DNA of 64,000 bases from Aliihoeflea sp. 40Bstr573 (lineage in GTDB: Bacteria > Pseudomonadota > Alphaproteobacteria > Rhizobiales > Rhizobiaceae): assembly GCF_024105655.1 (NCBI RefSeq), contig NZ_JAAAMH010000006.1:163637-227636 (forward strand), written 5' to 3'. The position numbers and the translations under genes were made by a program. Positions 15,735 to 25,458 of the stretch are shown piece by piece (position 1 is the first letter of the stretch; each line of letters begins with the position of its first letter). The notes beneath the pieces are model-generated. The model saw only the letters and a program-made list of their open reading frames with translations. It made no database searches and was not told the DNA's origin.

Positions 15735-16667
15735 ATGAAGGATATGAGCTCGGGAACGACGTCGCCAAGAAAGGTGATGTTCGTCAGCGTCGGGCAGACC
15801 CCGCGCGCCGACCTCATCGGGGAAATGCTGGCCAATCTCGACATGCCCATCGAGGCCATGGAACTCGGCGCGCTCGACGGTCTGTCGCGGCACGAGATCG
15901 ACGAATTGCGCGTTCGGCAGGGCGAGACGAGCATCGTGACGCGGCTGGCGGACAACAGCGAGATCGTGGTCTCCAAGCCACGCATCGGAGAGCGCATGGC
16001 GCGGCTGGTTGCCGGCTTCAAGCCGAACGAGTTCGACCTTGTCGTGATCCTGTCGACCGGGCTCTTCCGCGATTTCGAAAGCACGTGCCCGACCGTCAAT
16101 GCGCAGCGGGCACTGGAATCGGCCGTCATTTCCCTGGCCGCTCAGGGCTCATCGGTGGGGCTGATCCAGCCGCTGGAACAGCAGATCGTAGAACTCGACA
16201 TTCCCGCGCTTCAGCCCTACCGGATCACGGCCAGCCATGCGGTCGACGGTGACCGCGCGTCGCTGGCCCGCGCGCTCTTCGACCTTGCCGAATGCGAGAT
16301 CATCGTCCTGAATTCGGTGAGCTTTTCGGAAGCCGACCGCGAGATGGCGGCGAAGGTGACCGGCAAGCCGGTGGTGTTGGCGCGGCGAATCATCTCGAGC
16401 GCGATCCGGCTTCTCCTCTACCGGCCACAGCCGATCAGCCTGCCGGGCATGTCCGGCGAGTTCGCCGAGCGCGTCAACCGGCTGACACCGCGCGAACGGC
16501 AGGTCATGTCGCTGGCTTCCGAAGGCCTGTCCAACAAGGCGATCGCCCGCCAGCTCGGCATCAGCCCGAAGACGGTCGAGATTCATAGGTCCCATGTCAT
16601 GGCGAAGATGGAGGTGACGTCTTCCGCCGCCCTCATCCGCCTGGTCATTCAGGCTGGTCACCCCTGA
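15735..16667 (+). CDS. AroM-domain / LuxR-type HTH fusion transcriptional regulator
   Basis: 310 residues. An AroM-like domain (about 13-225: VMFVSVGQTPRADLIGEM, LGALDGL, FDLVVILSTGLF, GLIQPLEQQI) is fused to a C-terminal LuxR helix-turn-helix (249-310: RLTPRERQVMSLASEGLSNK, ISPKTVEIHRSHVMAKM). The separate AroM gene that follows has Cys104 in LLCTG and Cys191 in MHCMG. The aligned residues here are Ser107 and Ser194. In the Asp/Glu racemase-like superfamily these cysteines are catalytic, so this domain is probably an inactive ligand sensor. ATG 15735 is chosen; GTG 15729 has slightly better spacing from AAGGAG (15712-15717). It probably controls the DUF917-hyuA and aroM-ABC operons through the shared palindrome. 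I know of no characterised protein with this architecture. Confidence 0.82.
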   Translation: MKDMSSGTTSPRKVMFVSVGQTPRADLIGEMLANLDMPIEAMELGALDGLSRHEIDELRVRQGETSIVTRLADNSEIVVSKPRIGERMARLVAGFKPNEFDLVVILSTGLFRDFESTCPTVNAQRALESAVISLAAQGSSVGLIQPLEQQIVELDIPALQPYRITASHAVDGDRASLARALFDLAECEIIVLNSVSFSEADREMAAKVTGKPVVLARRIISSAIRLLLYRPQPISLPGMSGEFAERVNRLTPRERQVMSLASEGLSNKAIARQLGISPKTVEIHRSHVMAKMEVTSSAALIRLVIQAGHP

Positions 16668-16737
16668 TCGCTGCCGGGGAATCGGGCATGCCGATGCTTG
16701 CGAATGCGGCAGGCCGGACCGGTAATTTGCACTTCAG

Positions 16738-16757
16738 CTAGGGGGAGTTCCCTATAG
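16738..16757. promoter_or_regulatory. palindromic operator, candidate AroM-LuxR site (copy 2)
   Basis: CTAGGGGGAGTTCCCTATAG. Its reverse complement aligns with the copy at 15649-15672 over the core TATARGGAACTSCCCCTA. It lies 60 bases before the second aroM ATG and just upstream of TTGACG (16771-16776), a possible -35 element. It would control aroM and the downstream ABC transporter genes separately from the regulator gene. Confidence 0.6.
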
Positions 16758-16816
16758 TCCGCGAGGCTTTTTGACGGCTAGGCTTCGGTATTAGATTGCC
16801 TGAGGAAAGAAGCTGC

Positions 16817-17494
16817 ATGTCGCGCATTTCACGTATCGCCTTCGTTACGATCGGCCAGACGCCGCGGTCCGACATCGTGCCGGAAATGATGGCCGAGATC
16901 GCGGCCGGCCTCGAGGTTCGCCCTTCCTATGAGGAGTTCGGCGTGCTCGACGGGCTTGAAGGCGCCGATCTCGACGCCTTTCGCGCCAGGGACGGCGAGC
17001 ATTCCTTCGCGACGCGCCTCGCCTCGGGCGAGGAGATCGTCTCCTCGAAGGCGCGCACCGAAGAACGGCTCAACGAATTGCTGGCCGAGATCGACGGCAA
17101 GGGCTTCGACATCGTCGTGCTGCTTTGCACCGGCACTCGCATCGATCCGCTCCAGAACACGCTGGTCGTCGAAGCGCAGCGCATCGTCGATTCGACGGTG
17201 GAGGCGCTGGCCGCTTCGTGCCGCAATCTCGGCGTCATCCTTCCGCTCGAGCGGCAGGTGGCCGAGTTCGGTCAGCGCCATGTCTTCGCCGGCAACCCGA
17301 CTGTCGTGTCGGCCTCGCCCTATTCGGGCGCGGGCATGGCGGCTGGCGCAAAGGGCGTCGCGGCCTGCGATCTCGTGGTGATGCACTGCATGGGCTACAC
17401 GGCCGCCATGCTCGACGAGATTCGCCAGGCGGTCGACGCGCCGGTGCTGCTGTCGCGCCGCGTCGTCGCGGGCGTCGTGCGCCAGATGATTTGA
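16817..17494 (+). CDS. aroM: AroM family protein
   Basis: 225 residues, the same length as Escherichia coli AroM. The N-terminal family motif is IAFVTIGQTPRSDIVPEM, then FGVLDGLEG, then the two probable active-site cysteines at 104 (VVLLCTGTRID) and 191 (VVMHCMGYT). The fold belongs with the Asp/Glu/hydantoin racemase superfamily, so an isomerase or related activity on a chiral cyclic amide or amino acid would fit the hydantoinase-like neighbours. The function of AroM itself is not established. ATG 16817 is preferred to one seven codons upstream because GAGGAAAG sits eight bases before it. It is followed 38 bases later by the ABC transporter genes and is probably co-transcribed with them. Confidence 0.85.
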   Translation: MSRISRIAFVTIGQTPRSDIVPEMMAEIAAGLEVRPSYEEFGVLDGLEGADLDAFRARDGEHSFATRLASGEEIVSSKARTEERLNELLAEIDGKGFDIVVLLCTGTRIDPLQNTLVVEAQRIVDSTVEALAASCRNLGVILPLERQVAEFGQRHVFAGNPTVVSASPYSGAGMAAGAKGVAACDLVVMHCMGYTAAMLDEIRQAVDAPVLLSRRVVAGVVRQMI

Positions 17495-17532
17495 AACCGG
17501 ATGATTTTCACTGTGACAAAGGGGAACTGTCG

Positions 17533-19122
17533 ATGATGAGGAAACTGGTTCTATCCGCGATGGCCGCGGCGCTGCTTGCCGGCAGCTTCATGGCTTCGCC
17601 CGCATCCGCCTTCGAACGGACCGAGGATGGCGAGATCATCGTCTTCGCCGGTCGGCAGGCGATCCCGGTGCTTGATCCGCACGTGCGCTACGACTGGTCG
17701 ACGCGCATGGTGCAGCAGGCCGTCTACGACGCGCTGGTCAAGTATGAAGGCGATCCGGCTGAGATCAAGCCGTGGATCGCCGAGAGCTGGGAGACCAGCG
17801 AGGACGGCAAGACCTGGACCTTCAAGCTGGTCGAGAACGCCAAGTTCCACAATGGCGACCCGGTCAATGCCGAGGCGGTGCGCTATTCCTTCGAGCGCGG
17901 CCTGAAGCTGAACAAGGGCGTTGCCTGGATGCTCAAGGACTTCCTGGCGCCCGAAGGCGTCTCGGTGGTCGACGACTACACGGTCAAGTTCGAGCTAAAG
18001 GCGCCTTACGCGCCGTTCCTGTCCTTCCTGCCCTGGTGGTTCATCGTCAACCCGGCCGAAGTTCAGGCCAATGAGGTCGATGGCGATTATGGCGAAGCCT
18101 GGCTGACCGAGAACGCCGCCGGTTCCGGTCCGTTCAAGCTGGGCCGCTGGGAGCCGAACGTGCTCTACGAGCTGCAGTCGGTCGCCGATTACTGGAAGGG
18201 CTGGCCGCAGGGCGAGAACCGTCCCGCCGGCGTGATCTACCGCATCATCCGCGAGCCTTCCGCACAGCGCGCCTCGCTCCAGCGCGGCGAGGTCGACATC
18301 GTCGAGGGCCTGACCTCGGACGACTATGTGCAGATCGCCAACATGCCCGGGATCGAGATCCAGAACCACAAGGGCATGACGACCTTCGGCATCAAGTTCA
18401 ACACGCAGCAGGGTCCGACCGCCGACATCAACCTGCGCAAGGCGATCGCCCACGCGCTCGACTACGATGCGCTGGTCCAGATCTACAACGGTGCCGCCTC
18501 GCTGCAGACGAGCCCGTTGCCGGACGGCATGCGCGGACACATCGACGTCGCCGACATTCCGCGCCAGGACCTGGAAAAGGCGAAGGAATATCTCGCCAAG
18601 TCAGAGCATCCCGAAGGCGGCATCACGCTGGAATATGTCCACGTCGCCGGCCTCGAGGAGGCGCGCCGCATCGGCCTGGTGCTGCTGGATAACCTCAAGG
18701 CGCTCAACATCAATGTCGAGATCAAGCCGGAGCAGTGGCCGAACATGGTCGCCAACGGCTCGCGGGTCGAAACCTCGCCGGCAATGACTTCGGTCTATGT
18801 CACGCCGATCTCGACGGACCCGGACGCCGTGGCCTATCAGTACCACAAGAACTCCTGGGGTCAGTATTACGCCATGGCGTTTTACGACAACCCGGAGGTC
18901 TCGAAGATGATCGACGAGGCCCGCGCCGCGACCGACTGGGACAAGCGTGCCGACCTCTACGCCAAGATCCAGACGCAGATCGTCGCCGACCAGCCGGAAG
19001 TCTTCGGCATGCTGCAGAACCGCCGCTGGGCGCACCGCGACTACCTGAAGGGCTTCCAGTTCAGCCCGGTCCGGTTCACCGGCGAGGTCGACCTCTACCC
19101 GCTCTGGGTCGAGGCCGAGTAA
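17533..19122 (+). CDS. oligopeptide/nickel-type ABC transporter substrate-binding protein
   Basis: 529 residues of the SBP_bac_5 (DppA/OppA) family with signal peptide MMRKLVLSAMAAALLAGSFM and cleavage after ASA. Family features include KPWIAESWETSEDGKTWTFKL, AKFHNGDPVNAEAVRYSFER, NAAGSGPFKLGRWEPNV and NLRKAIAHALDYDAL. It captures peptides or peptide-like small molecules in the periplasm for the following permeases. Its place directly behind aroM and opposite the hydantoinase-like genes suggests the ligand is the substrate of that pathway rather than a nutrient peptide, which is inference. Two adjacent ATGs (17533 and 17536) follow GGGGAACTG. A hairpin lies 20 bases after the stop. Confidence 0.93.
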   Translation: MMRKLVLSAMAAALLAGSFMASPASAFERTEDGEIIVFAGRQAIPVLDPHVRYDWSTRMVQQAVYDALVKYEGDPAEIKPWIAESWETSEDGKTWTFKLVENAKFHNGDPVNAEAVRYSFERGLKLNKGVAWMLKDFLAPEGVSVVDDYTVKFELKAPYAPFLSFLPWWFIVNPAEVQANEVDGDYGEAWLTENAAGSGPFKLGRWEPNVLYELQSVADYWKGWPQGENRPAGVIYRIIREPSAQRASLQRGEVDIVEGLTSDDYVQIANMPGIEIQNHKGMTTFGIKFNTQQGPTADINLRKAIAHALDYDALVQIYNGAASLQTSPLPDGMRGHIDVADIPRQDLEKAKEYLAKSEHPEGGITLEYVHVAGLEEARRIGLVLLDNLKALNINVEIKPEQWPNMVANGSRVETSPAMTSVYVTPISTDPDAVAYQYHKNSWGQYYAMAFYDNPEVSKMIDEARAATDWDKRADLYAKIQTQIVADQPEVFGMLQNRRWAHRDYLKGFQFSPVRFTGEVDLYPLWVEAE

Positions 19123-19142
19123 GCCAGGCAGACAACAACGCA

Positions 19143-19168
19143 GCGGGAAGCGCCACGGCGCTTCCCGC
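19143..19168 (+). promoter_or_regulatory. intercistronic hairpin after peptide-binding-protein gene
   Basis: Perfect 12-base arms (19143-19154 and 19157-19168, GCGGGAAGCGCC and its complement) with only two bases between, so the real loop takes in some arm bases. No T-run follows. It sits between the binding-protein stop and the permease start, where such structures raise the relative level of the upstream gene's mRNA. Confidence 0.6.
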
Positions 19169-19187
19169 ATCAGGGGACCAGGAGACG

Positions 19188-20195
19188 ATGCTGAGTTTCA
19201 CATTGCGCAAGCTGGCGGCGCTGGTGGGGACCATGCTCGGCATCGCCGCGCTGACCTTCCTCATCACCAATGTCGCGCCGGGCGACCCGGCAAGGCTCGT
19301 CGCCGGTCCCAACGCGACCGAGGATATGGTCGAAACCATTCGCGTCCAGAACGGCCTCGACAAGCCGGTGACCGAGCAGTTCGTCATATATATGAGCGAC
19401 CTCGTGCGCGGCGATCTCGGCACCTCGATCGTGACGACGCGCCCCGTCCTTGACGAACTCCTGCGCTATGCGCCCGCCACGATCGAGCTGGTGCTGGTGG
19501 CGATGGCGCTCGGCATTCTCGTCGGCGTACCGATGGGCATGCTCTCGGCGGTCTACCGCAATAGCTGGTTCGACCACGCCACCCGCATCTTCTCGATTTC
19601 CGGCGTCGCGCTGCCGGCCTTCTGGTTCGGCATTCTGCTCCAGCTCCTGTTCGCGGTGCAGATGGGTTGGCTCCCGGTTTCCGGACGCCTGCCGCTCGTC
19701 GCGCTGCCGCCCGAGCCGATCACGCATCTGCTTCTGGTCGACAGTCTCCTGCGCGGACAGTTCGATACGTTCTGGACCGCGTTGAAGCATATCATCCTGC
19801 CGGCGGTCGTACTCTCCTTCCCCTGCCTTGCTTCGATCCTGCGTGTGAACCGCGCCGAGATGATCGAGGTGCTCTCGTCCGACCATGTCGTCGCTGCCCG
19901 CGCGCACGGCCTGTCCTCCCGACGCATCGTCGCGCTTTATGCGCTGAAGAACGCCATGCTGCCGACGCTGGCCATGATCGGCCTACGCTTCGGCTGGATG
20001 CTGGGCTCGACCGTGCTGGTGGAGACCGTGTTCGACTGGCCCGGCATTGGGCTCTACGCCGTCTCGTCCGCGCTTGCCTCCGACTTCAAGCCCGTGATCG
20101 GCGTGACGCTCCTGATCGGCTTCTTCTTCATCGTCGCCAACACGATCGTCGACCTCGCCTATGCCTGGATCGACCCCCGACTGAGGAACGCGTGA
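19188..20195 (+). CDS. peptide-type ABC transporter permease (DppB-like)
   Basis: 335 residues with about six membrane segments. It has the DppB-type N terminus (MLSFTLRKLAALVGTMLGIA, FLITNVAPGDPARL) and the EAA-loop region ARAHGLSSRRIVALYALKNAMLPTLAMIGL. The membrane-end signature is ETVFDWPGIGLYAV. It forms half of the translocation pore with the next gene. A GGAGAC ribosome site precedes ATG 19188. Its stop overlaps the ATG of the second permease (TGATG), indicating translational coupling. Confidence 0.93.
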   Translation: MLSFTLRKLAALVGTMLGIAALTFLITNVAPGDPARLVAGPNATEDMVETIRVQNGLDKPVTEQFVIYMSDLVRGDLGTSIVTTRPVLDELLRYAPATIELVLVAMALGILVGVPMGMLSAVYRNSWFDHATRIFSISGVALPAFWFGILLQLLFAVQMGWLPVSGRLPLVALPPEPITHLLLVDSLLRGQFDTFWTALKHIILPAVVLSFPCLASILRVNRAEMIEVLSSDHVVAARAHGLSSRRIVALYALKNAMLPTLAMIGLRFGWMLGSTVLVETVFDWPGIGLYAVSSALASDFKPVIGVTLLIGFFFIVANTIVDLAYAWIDPRLRNA

Positions 20196-21105
20196 TGACG
20201 ACCAGCGACCTGACAACGCCCGTTCGCCTGACCTTTCGTGAGCGTCATGAAAGCCGCATCCGGCAGCTGCGGCTCTATGCCTACACCTTCGCGGCCAGCT
20301 TCTCCTCGATGCTGGGCCTCGTGCTCGTCATTCTGTTTCTGGCACTTGCAGCCTTCGGGCCTTGGCTGGCGCCGTATCCCGAACACACGACCGGCGCGTT
20401 CAATATGGCCGAGCGCCTGCAGCCGCCGAGCGCGGACCACTGGTTCGGCACCGACGAGATGGGGTCCGATATACTGTCGCGCGTCATCGTCGGTGCGCGC
20501 ACGTCGCTTTGGATCGGCCTTTTGATCACCGGCATAGGCGCCGGCATCGGCATACCGCTCGGCATTATCGCGGGCTATGCCGGCGGCTGGACGCGGGCGG
20601 CGATCATGCGCTTCACCGAACTGTTCCTCGCCGTGCCGGGGCTGGCGCTCGCCCTCGCCATCGTCGCGGCGCTCGGGCCGGGCATCACCAACTGCGTCAT
20701 CGCGCTCGCCATCGTCTGGTGGCCAGGCTATGTGCGCCTCGTCGAAGCCAAGACGCTTTCCGTTAAGGAAGAGCTCTTCGTTGAATCCGCCCGCTCGCTC
20801 GGTGCGCGCACGCCATGGATCATGTGGCACCATATCCTGCCGAATTGCTGGTCCCCGATCATCGTCAAGATGAGCATGGACATGGGCATGGCGATCCTCG
20901 CCGCCGCCAGCCTCGGCTTCATCGGGCTCGGCGCGCGTCCGCCTGCGCCCGAATGGGGCGCGATGATCTCGGTCGCGCGCAGCTACATGCCCGACTGGTG
21001 GTGGTATTCGTTCTTCCCCGGCGCCGCGATCTTCCTCACCGTGCTCGGCTTCAACCTTCTCGGCGACGGCCTGCGCGACATCCTCGATCCCCGGAGCCGT
21101 GAGCG

Positions 21106-21109
<4 letters not shown>
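20195..21109 (+). CDS. peptide-type ABC transporter permease (DppC-like)
   Basis: 304 residues, the DppC-type partner permease. Features are WLAPYPEHTTGAFN in the first periplasmic loop, then HWFGTDEMGSDILSRVIVGAR, typical of DppC. The EAA-loop sequence is FVESARSLGARTPWIMWHHI, followed by ASLGFIGLGARPPAPEWGAM. It couples the pore to the fused ATPase that follows. Both ends overlap neighbouring genes (TGATG upstream, ATGA downstream), so the transporter is one translationally coupled unit. Confidence 0.93.
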
Positions 21110-22752
<1,643 letters not shown>

Positions 22753-22755
22753 GGC

Positions 22756-24228
22756 CTATGCCGTAAGCTCCTTGCCGATGCGCACGATCTCGCCGACGAC
22801 GAGGTTTAGATCGTTGTAGCGGGTGCGGTGGTTGCAGATCGCCGCGCGCAGGCTGTGATTGCCGCGCAGCGTCGTGTCGGTAAGAACGGCGATGCCGGAT
22901 TCCTGGAGACGCAGCATGATCTCGGTGTTGAGCGCCTTCAGCGCCGGTTCGCCGAGCCCACCCGGATCGAAGCGGAAACAGACGATGTTGATGACCGTCG
23001 GCGCGGTGAGCGACAGCGTCGGCTCCGTCTCGACGAGGCGCGTCAGGTAATGCGCCATGTCGATGTTCTGGTCGATCAGCCGGCCGAACTTGTCGACGCC
23101 ATGCTCCTTCAGCGCCATCCAGACCTTCAGCGCGCGAAAGCCCCGGCTGGTCTGGAGACCGAGCTCGTAGAGCCATGCGCCCGAGGCGAGGCCGCGCTCG
23201 GACGTTGCGAGATATTCAGCAAACGTGCTGAAGGCGCCGCGATGCGCGGCGGCGTTGCGCACCAGGCAGCAGCCCACGTCGAACGGTGCATGGAGCCATT
23301 TGTGCGGGTCGAGCGCGAGCGAATCCGCGCGGGAAAGACCGTCGACGAGCTCGCGGTGGCCGGGCGCGATGGCGATGAGCGCGCCGATGCAGCCATCGAC
23401 GTGGAACCACAGGGCTTCCTCGGCGGCCAGGTCGGCAAGCGCATTGAGATCGTCGATCGAACCCGTGTTGACCGAGCCGGCACTGGCGATGATGCAGGCA
23501 GGCCGGAAGCCCGCCGCGCGGTCCTCTGCGATCGCCTCTCGCAGGGCGGAAATGTCGATGCGCCAGCTCGCGTCGCTCGGAATGCGCCGCAGCGCGCGAT
23601 TGCCAAGGCCGAGCGTTTCGACCGCCTTGCGGTGGCAGCTATGGAGCTGGTCGGAGCCGTAAAAGCGGAGCGGCCTTGGCACGGCGCCGATGCCCAGTTC
23701 GCGGATATCGATCCCGGCCTTGAGGTTGCGGGCGACCGTGAGGCCGATCAGGTTGGCAATCGAGCCGCCGCTGACGAGCGTGCCGCTCGCCGTATCGGGA
23801 AAGCCGACCATCTGCCGCAGCCAGTCGACGACTTGCTGGTCGACGAGGGCGGCGGCGTGCTTGCCGCCCCCGAGGTTGGAGGCCTGGACAGCGGCGATGA
23901 AATCCGCGAGCGCCCCGGTCATGTTGCCCGCACCCATGTACCAGGCCCAAAACCGCGGATGGCTGTTGCCCATCGGATAGGACATCACCGTTTCGCCCAC
24001 GGTCTCGAGTACCTCACTCAGGGGCTGCGGCGCGCGCGGCGGCGGTCCGCTGAAGATTTCCGCCAATTCGCCTGGCAGGTCCCGCCAGGCCGGGCGCTCC
24101 CTAAGCGTCGCCATATGGGCGAACCCGTTGTCGACGATCTTGTGGGCGAGGGCGGCAAGCGCTCCCCAATCGGCTGGATCGAGCGTATCTTCCTGCGCCT
24201 GCGCAAGCATTTCGCGTCCCGCGTCCAT
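22756..24228 (-). CDS. group II pyridoxal-phosphate-dependent decarboxylase
   Basis: 490 residues of the glutamate/aromatic-L-amino-acid decarboxylase family, which converts an amino acid to an amine and CO2. Landmarks are HPRFWAWYMGAGNMTGALAD, then the cofactor phosphate-binding region TLVSGGSIANLIGL. The ring-stacking and Asp region is WFHVDGCIGALIAI, where more typical members have HVDAAYGG. The Schiff-base lysine is in LALDPHKWLHAPFDVG. All catalytic positions seem intact. It lies 18 bases downstream of the cysteine-synthase-like gene, so both are probably on one mRNA. That suggests the decarboxylase acts on a beta-substituted alanine made by its partner, for example cysteine, cysteate or a heteroaryl alanine. 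The substrate is not determined. Confidence 0.85.
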   Translation of the reverse strand: MDAGREMLAQAQEDTLDPADWGALAALAHKIVDNGFAHMATLRERPAWRDLPGELAEIFSGPPPRAPQPLSEVLETVGETVMSYPMGNSHPRFWAWYMGAGNMTGALADFIAAVQASNLGGGKHAAALVDQQVVDWLRQMVGFPDTASGTLVSGGSIANLIGLTVARNLKAGIDIRELGIGAVPRPLRFYGSDQLHSCHRKAVETLGLGNRALRRIPSDASWRIDISALREAIAEDRAAGFRPACIIASAGSVNTGSIDDLNALADLAAEEALWFHVDGCIGALIAIAPGHRELVDGLSRADSLALDPHKWLHAPFDVGCCLVRNAAAHRGAFSTFAEYLATSERGLASGAWLYELGLQTSRGFRALKVWMALKEHGVDKFGRLIDQNIDMAHYLTRLVETEPTLSLTAPTVINIVCFRFDPGGLGEPALKALNTEIMLRLQESGIAVLTDTTLRGNHSLRAAICNHRTRYNDLNLVVGEIVRIGKELTA

Positions 24229-24246
24229 GGCCTGCCCCCGCTAAAC

Positions 24247-25332
24247 TCAGGCTGCGAACTGAAAGCCGGGGGTCGACAGGGAAAGCGCCCGTTCCTCGGC
24301 GTCCATGTCTTCCTCGATACCCTCGAACATCGGGGTCGACAGGTAGCGCTCGCCCGTGTCGGGCAGCATGCACAGGATCACCGAGCCGGCCGGCGCCTTT
24401 TCCGCGATCCCCCGCGCGATGCCGAACGTCGCCCCGCCGGATATGCCGGTGAAGATGCCCTCGCGGCGGGCAAGGTCGCGCGCCCATTTGATGGCCTCCG
24501 GGCCGGAGATCGGGATCACCTCGTCGTAGAGATGCTTGTCGACGGCCTCTTGCAGCACGTTGGGGATGAAATCGGGCGTCCATCCCTGGATCGGGTGCGG
24601 TTCGAAGGCGAGGTGGCTGGCGCTTGGCGCGCCATTGCTGCCGCGCTGCTGGGGCTGGCCGCTGCCGAGAAGCTGCGCGTTGGCGGGCTCGCTCAAGACG
24701 ATGCGCGTTTGTGGCATTTCACGGCGCAGGACGCGGCCGACGCCGGTAACCGTGCCGCCCGTGCCATAGCCGGTGACGAAGACGTCGAGACGCGAGCCGG
24801 CGAAATCATTGACGATCTCGCGCGCCGTCGTCATCTCGTGGATGTCGGCGTTGGCCTCGGTCTCGAACTGGCGGGCGAGGAACCAGCCATTTGCCTCGGC
24901 GAGCTCCACCGCCTTCTGGTACATGCCAAATCCCTTCAGCGCGCGCGGTGTCAGCACGACCTTGGCGCCGAGCATCCGCATCAGCTTGCGCCGCTCCACG
25001 GAAAAGCTGTCTGCCATTGTGACGACGAGCGGATAGCCCTTCTGCGCACAGACGATGGCGAGGCCGATGCCGGTATTGCCGCTCGTCGCCTCCACCACGG
25101 TCTGGCCGGGCTTCAGGAGGCCGCGCCGCTCGGCGTCCTCGATGATGTTGAGTGCGAGACGATCCTTCACCGAGCCCGCCGGATTGAAGAACTCGACCTT
25201 GACATACATGGTCACGCCGGGGACGGCGAGATTGTTGATCCGGACGGCCGGGGTGTCGCCGATCGTGTCGAGAATGCTGTCGAAGAGCCGGCCGCGCCCG
25301 GCGGTGGTGCGGATGGTCTGGCCGCTTTGCAT
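24247..25332 (-). CDS. cysK: cysteine synthase A-like beta-substituting alanine synthase
   Basis: 361 residues of the PLP fold type II family, which replaces the O-acetyl group of O-acetylserine with sulfide or another nucleophile. The PLP lysine is in FFNPAGSVKDRLALNII, the substrate loop is VVEATSGNTGIGLAIVCAQK, and the phosphate-binding loop is VTGYGTGGTVTGVG. It is longer than E. coli CysK (323) because of an extra segment (SGQPQQRGSNGAPSASH) before the HPIQGWTPDFIP motif, a form seen in rhizobial relatives. GGGAG precedes ATG 25332. Being in an operon with a decarboxylase rather than with cysE hints at a specialised product. It is divergent from a large regulator. Confidence 0.85.
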   Translation of the reverse strand: MQSGQTIRTTAGRGRLFDSILDTIGDTPAVRINNLAVPGVTMYVKVEFFNPAGSVKDRLALNIIEDAERRGLLKPGQTVVEATSGNTGIGLAIVCAQKGYPLVVTMADSFSVERRKLMRMLGAKVVLTPRALKGFGMYQKAVELAEANGWFLARQFETEANADIHEMTTAREIVNDFAGSRLDVFVTGYGTGGTVTGVGRVLRREMPQTRIVLSEPANAQLLGSGQPQQRGSNGAPSASHLAFEPHPIQGWTPDFIPNVLQEAVDKHLYDEVIPISGPEAIKWARDLARREGIFTGISGGATFGIARGIAEKAPAGSVILCMLPDTGERYLSTPMFEGIEEDMDAEERALSLSTPGFQFAA

Positions 25333-25458
25333 GATCTTCTCCCTGGTTGCCGCAGATGCTTCCACGACGGACCCGCTCAAATGGCGGATGTCAGCCGTCG
25401 CCCGCGGTGGTAGTCTGCTGCCAAGGGTGGGGCCGTTGTAGAAAGCGTGGAATCGCGC

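Noticed and set aside
22828..25413. An 861-codon plus-strand open frame across the decarboxylase and cysK genes
   Set aside because: It is antisense to two genes with intact catalytic motifs, is rich in Arg/Asp/Gly runs typical of GC-rich shadow frames, and resembles no family.
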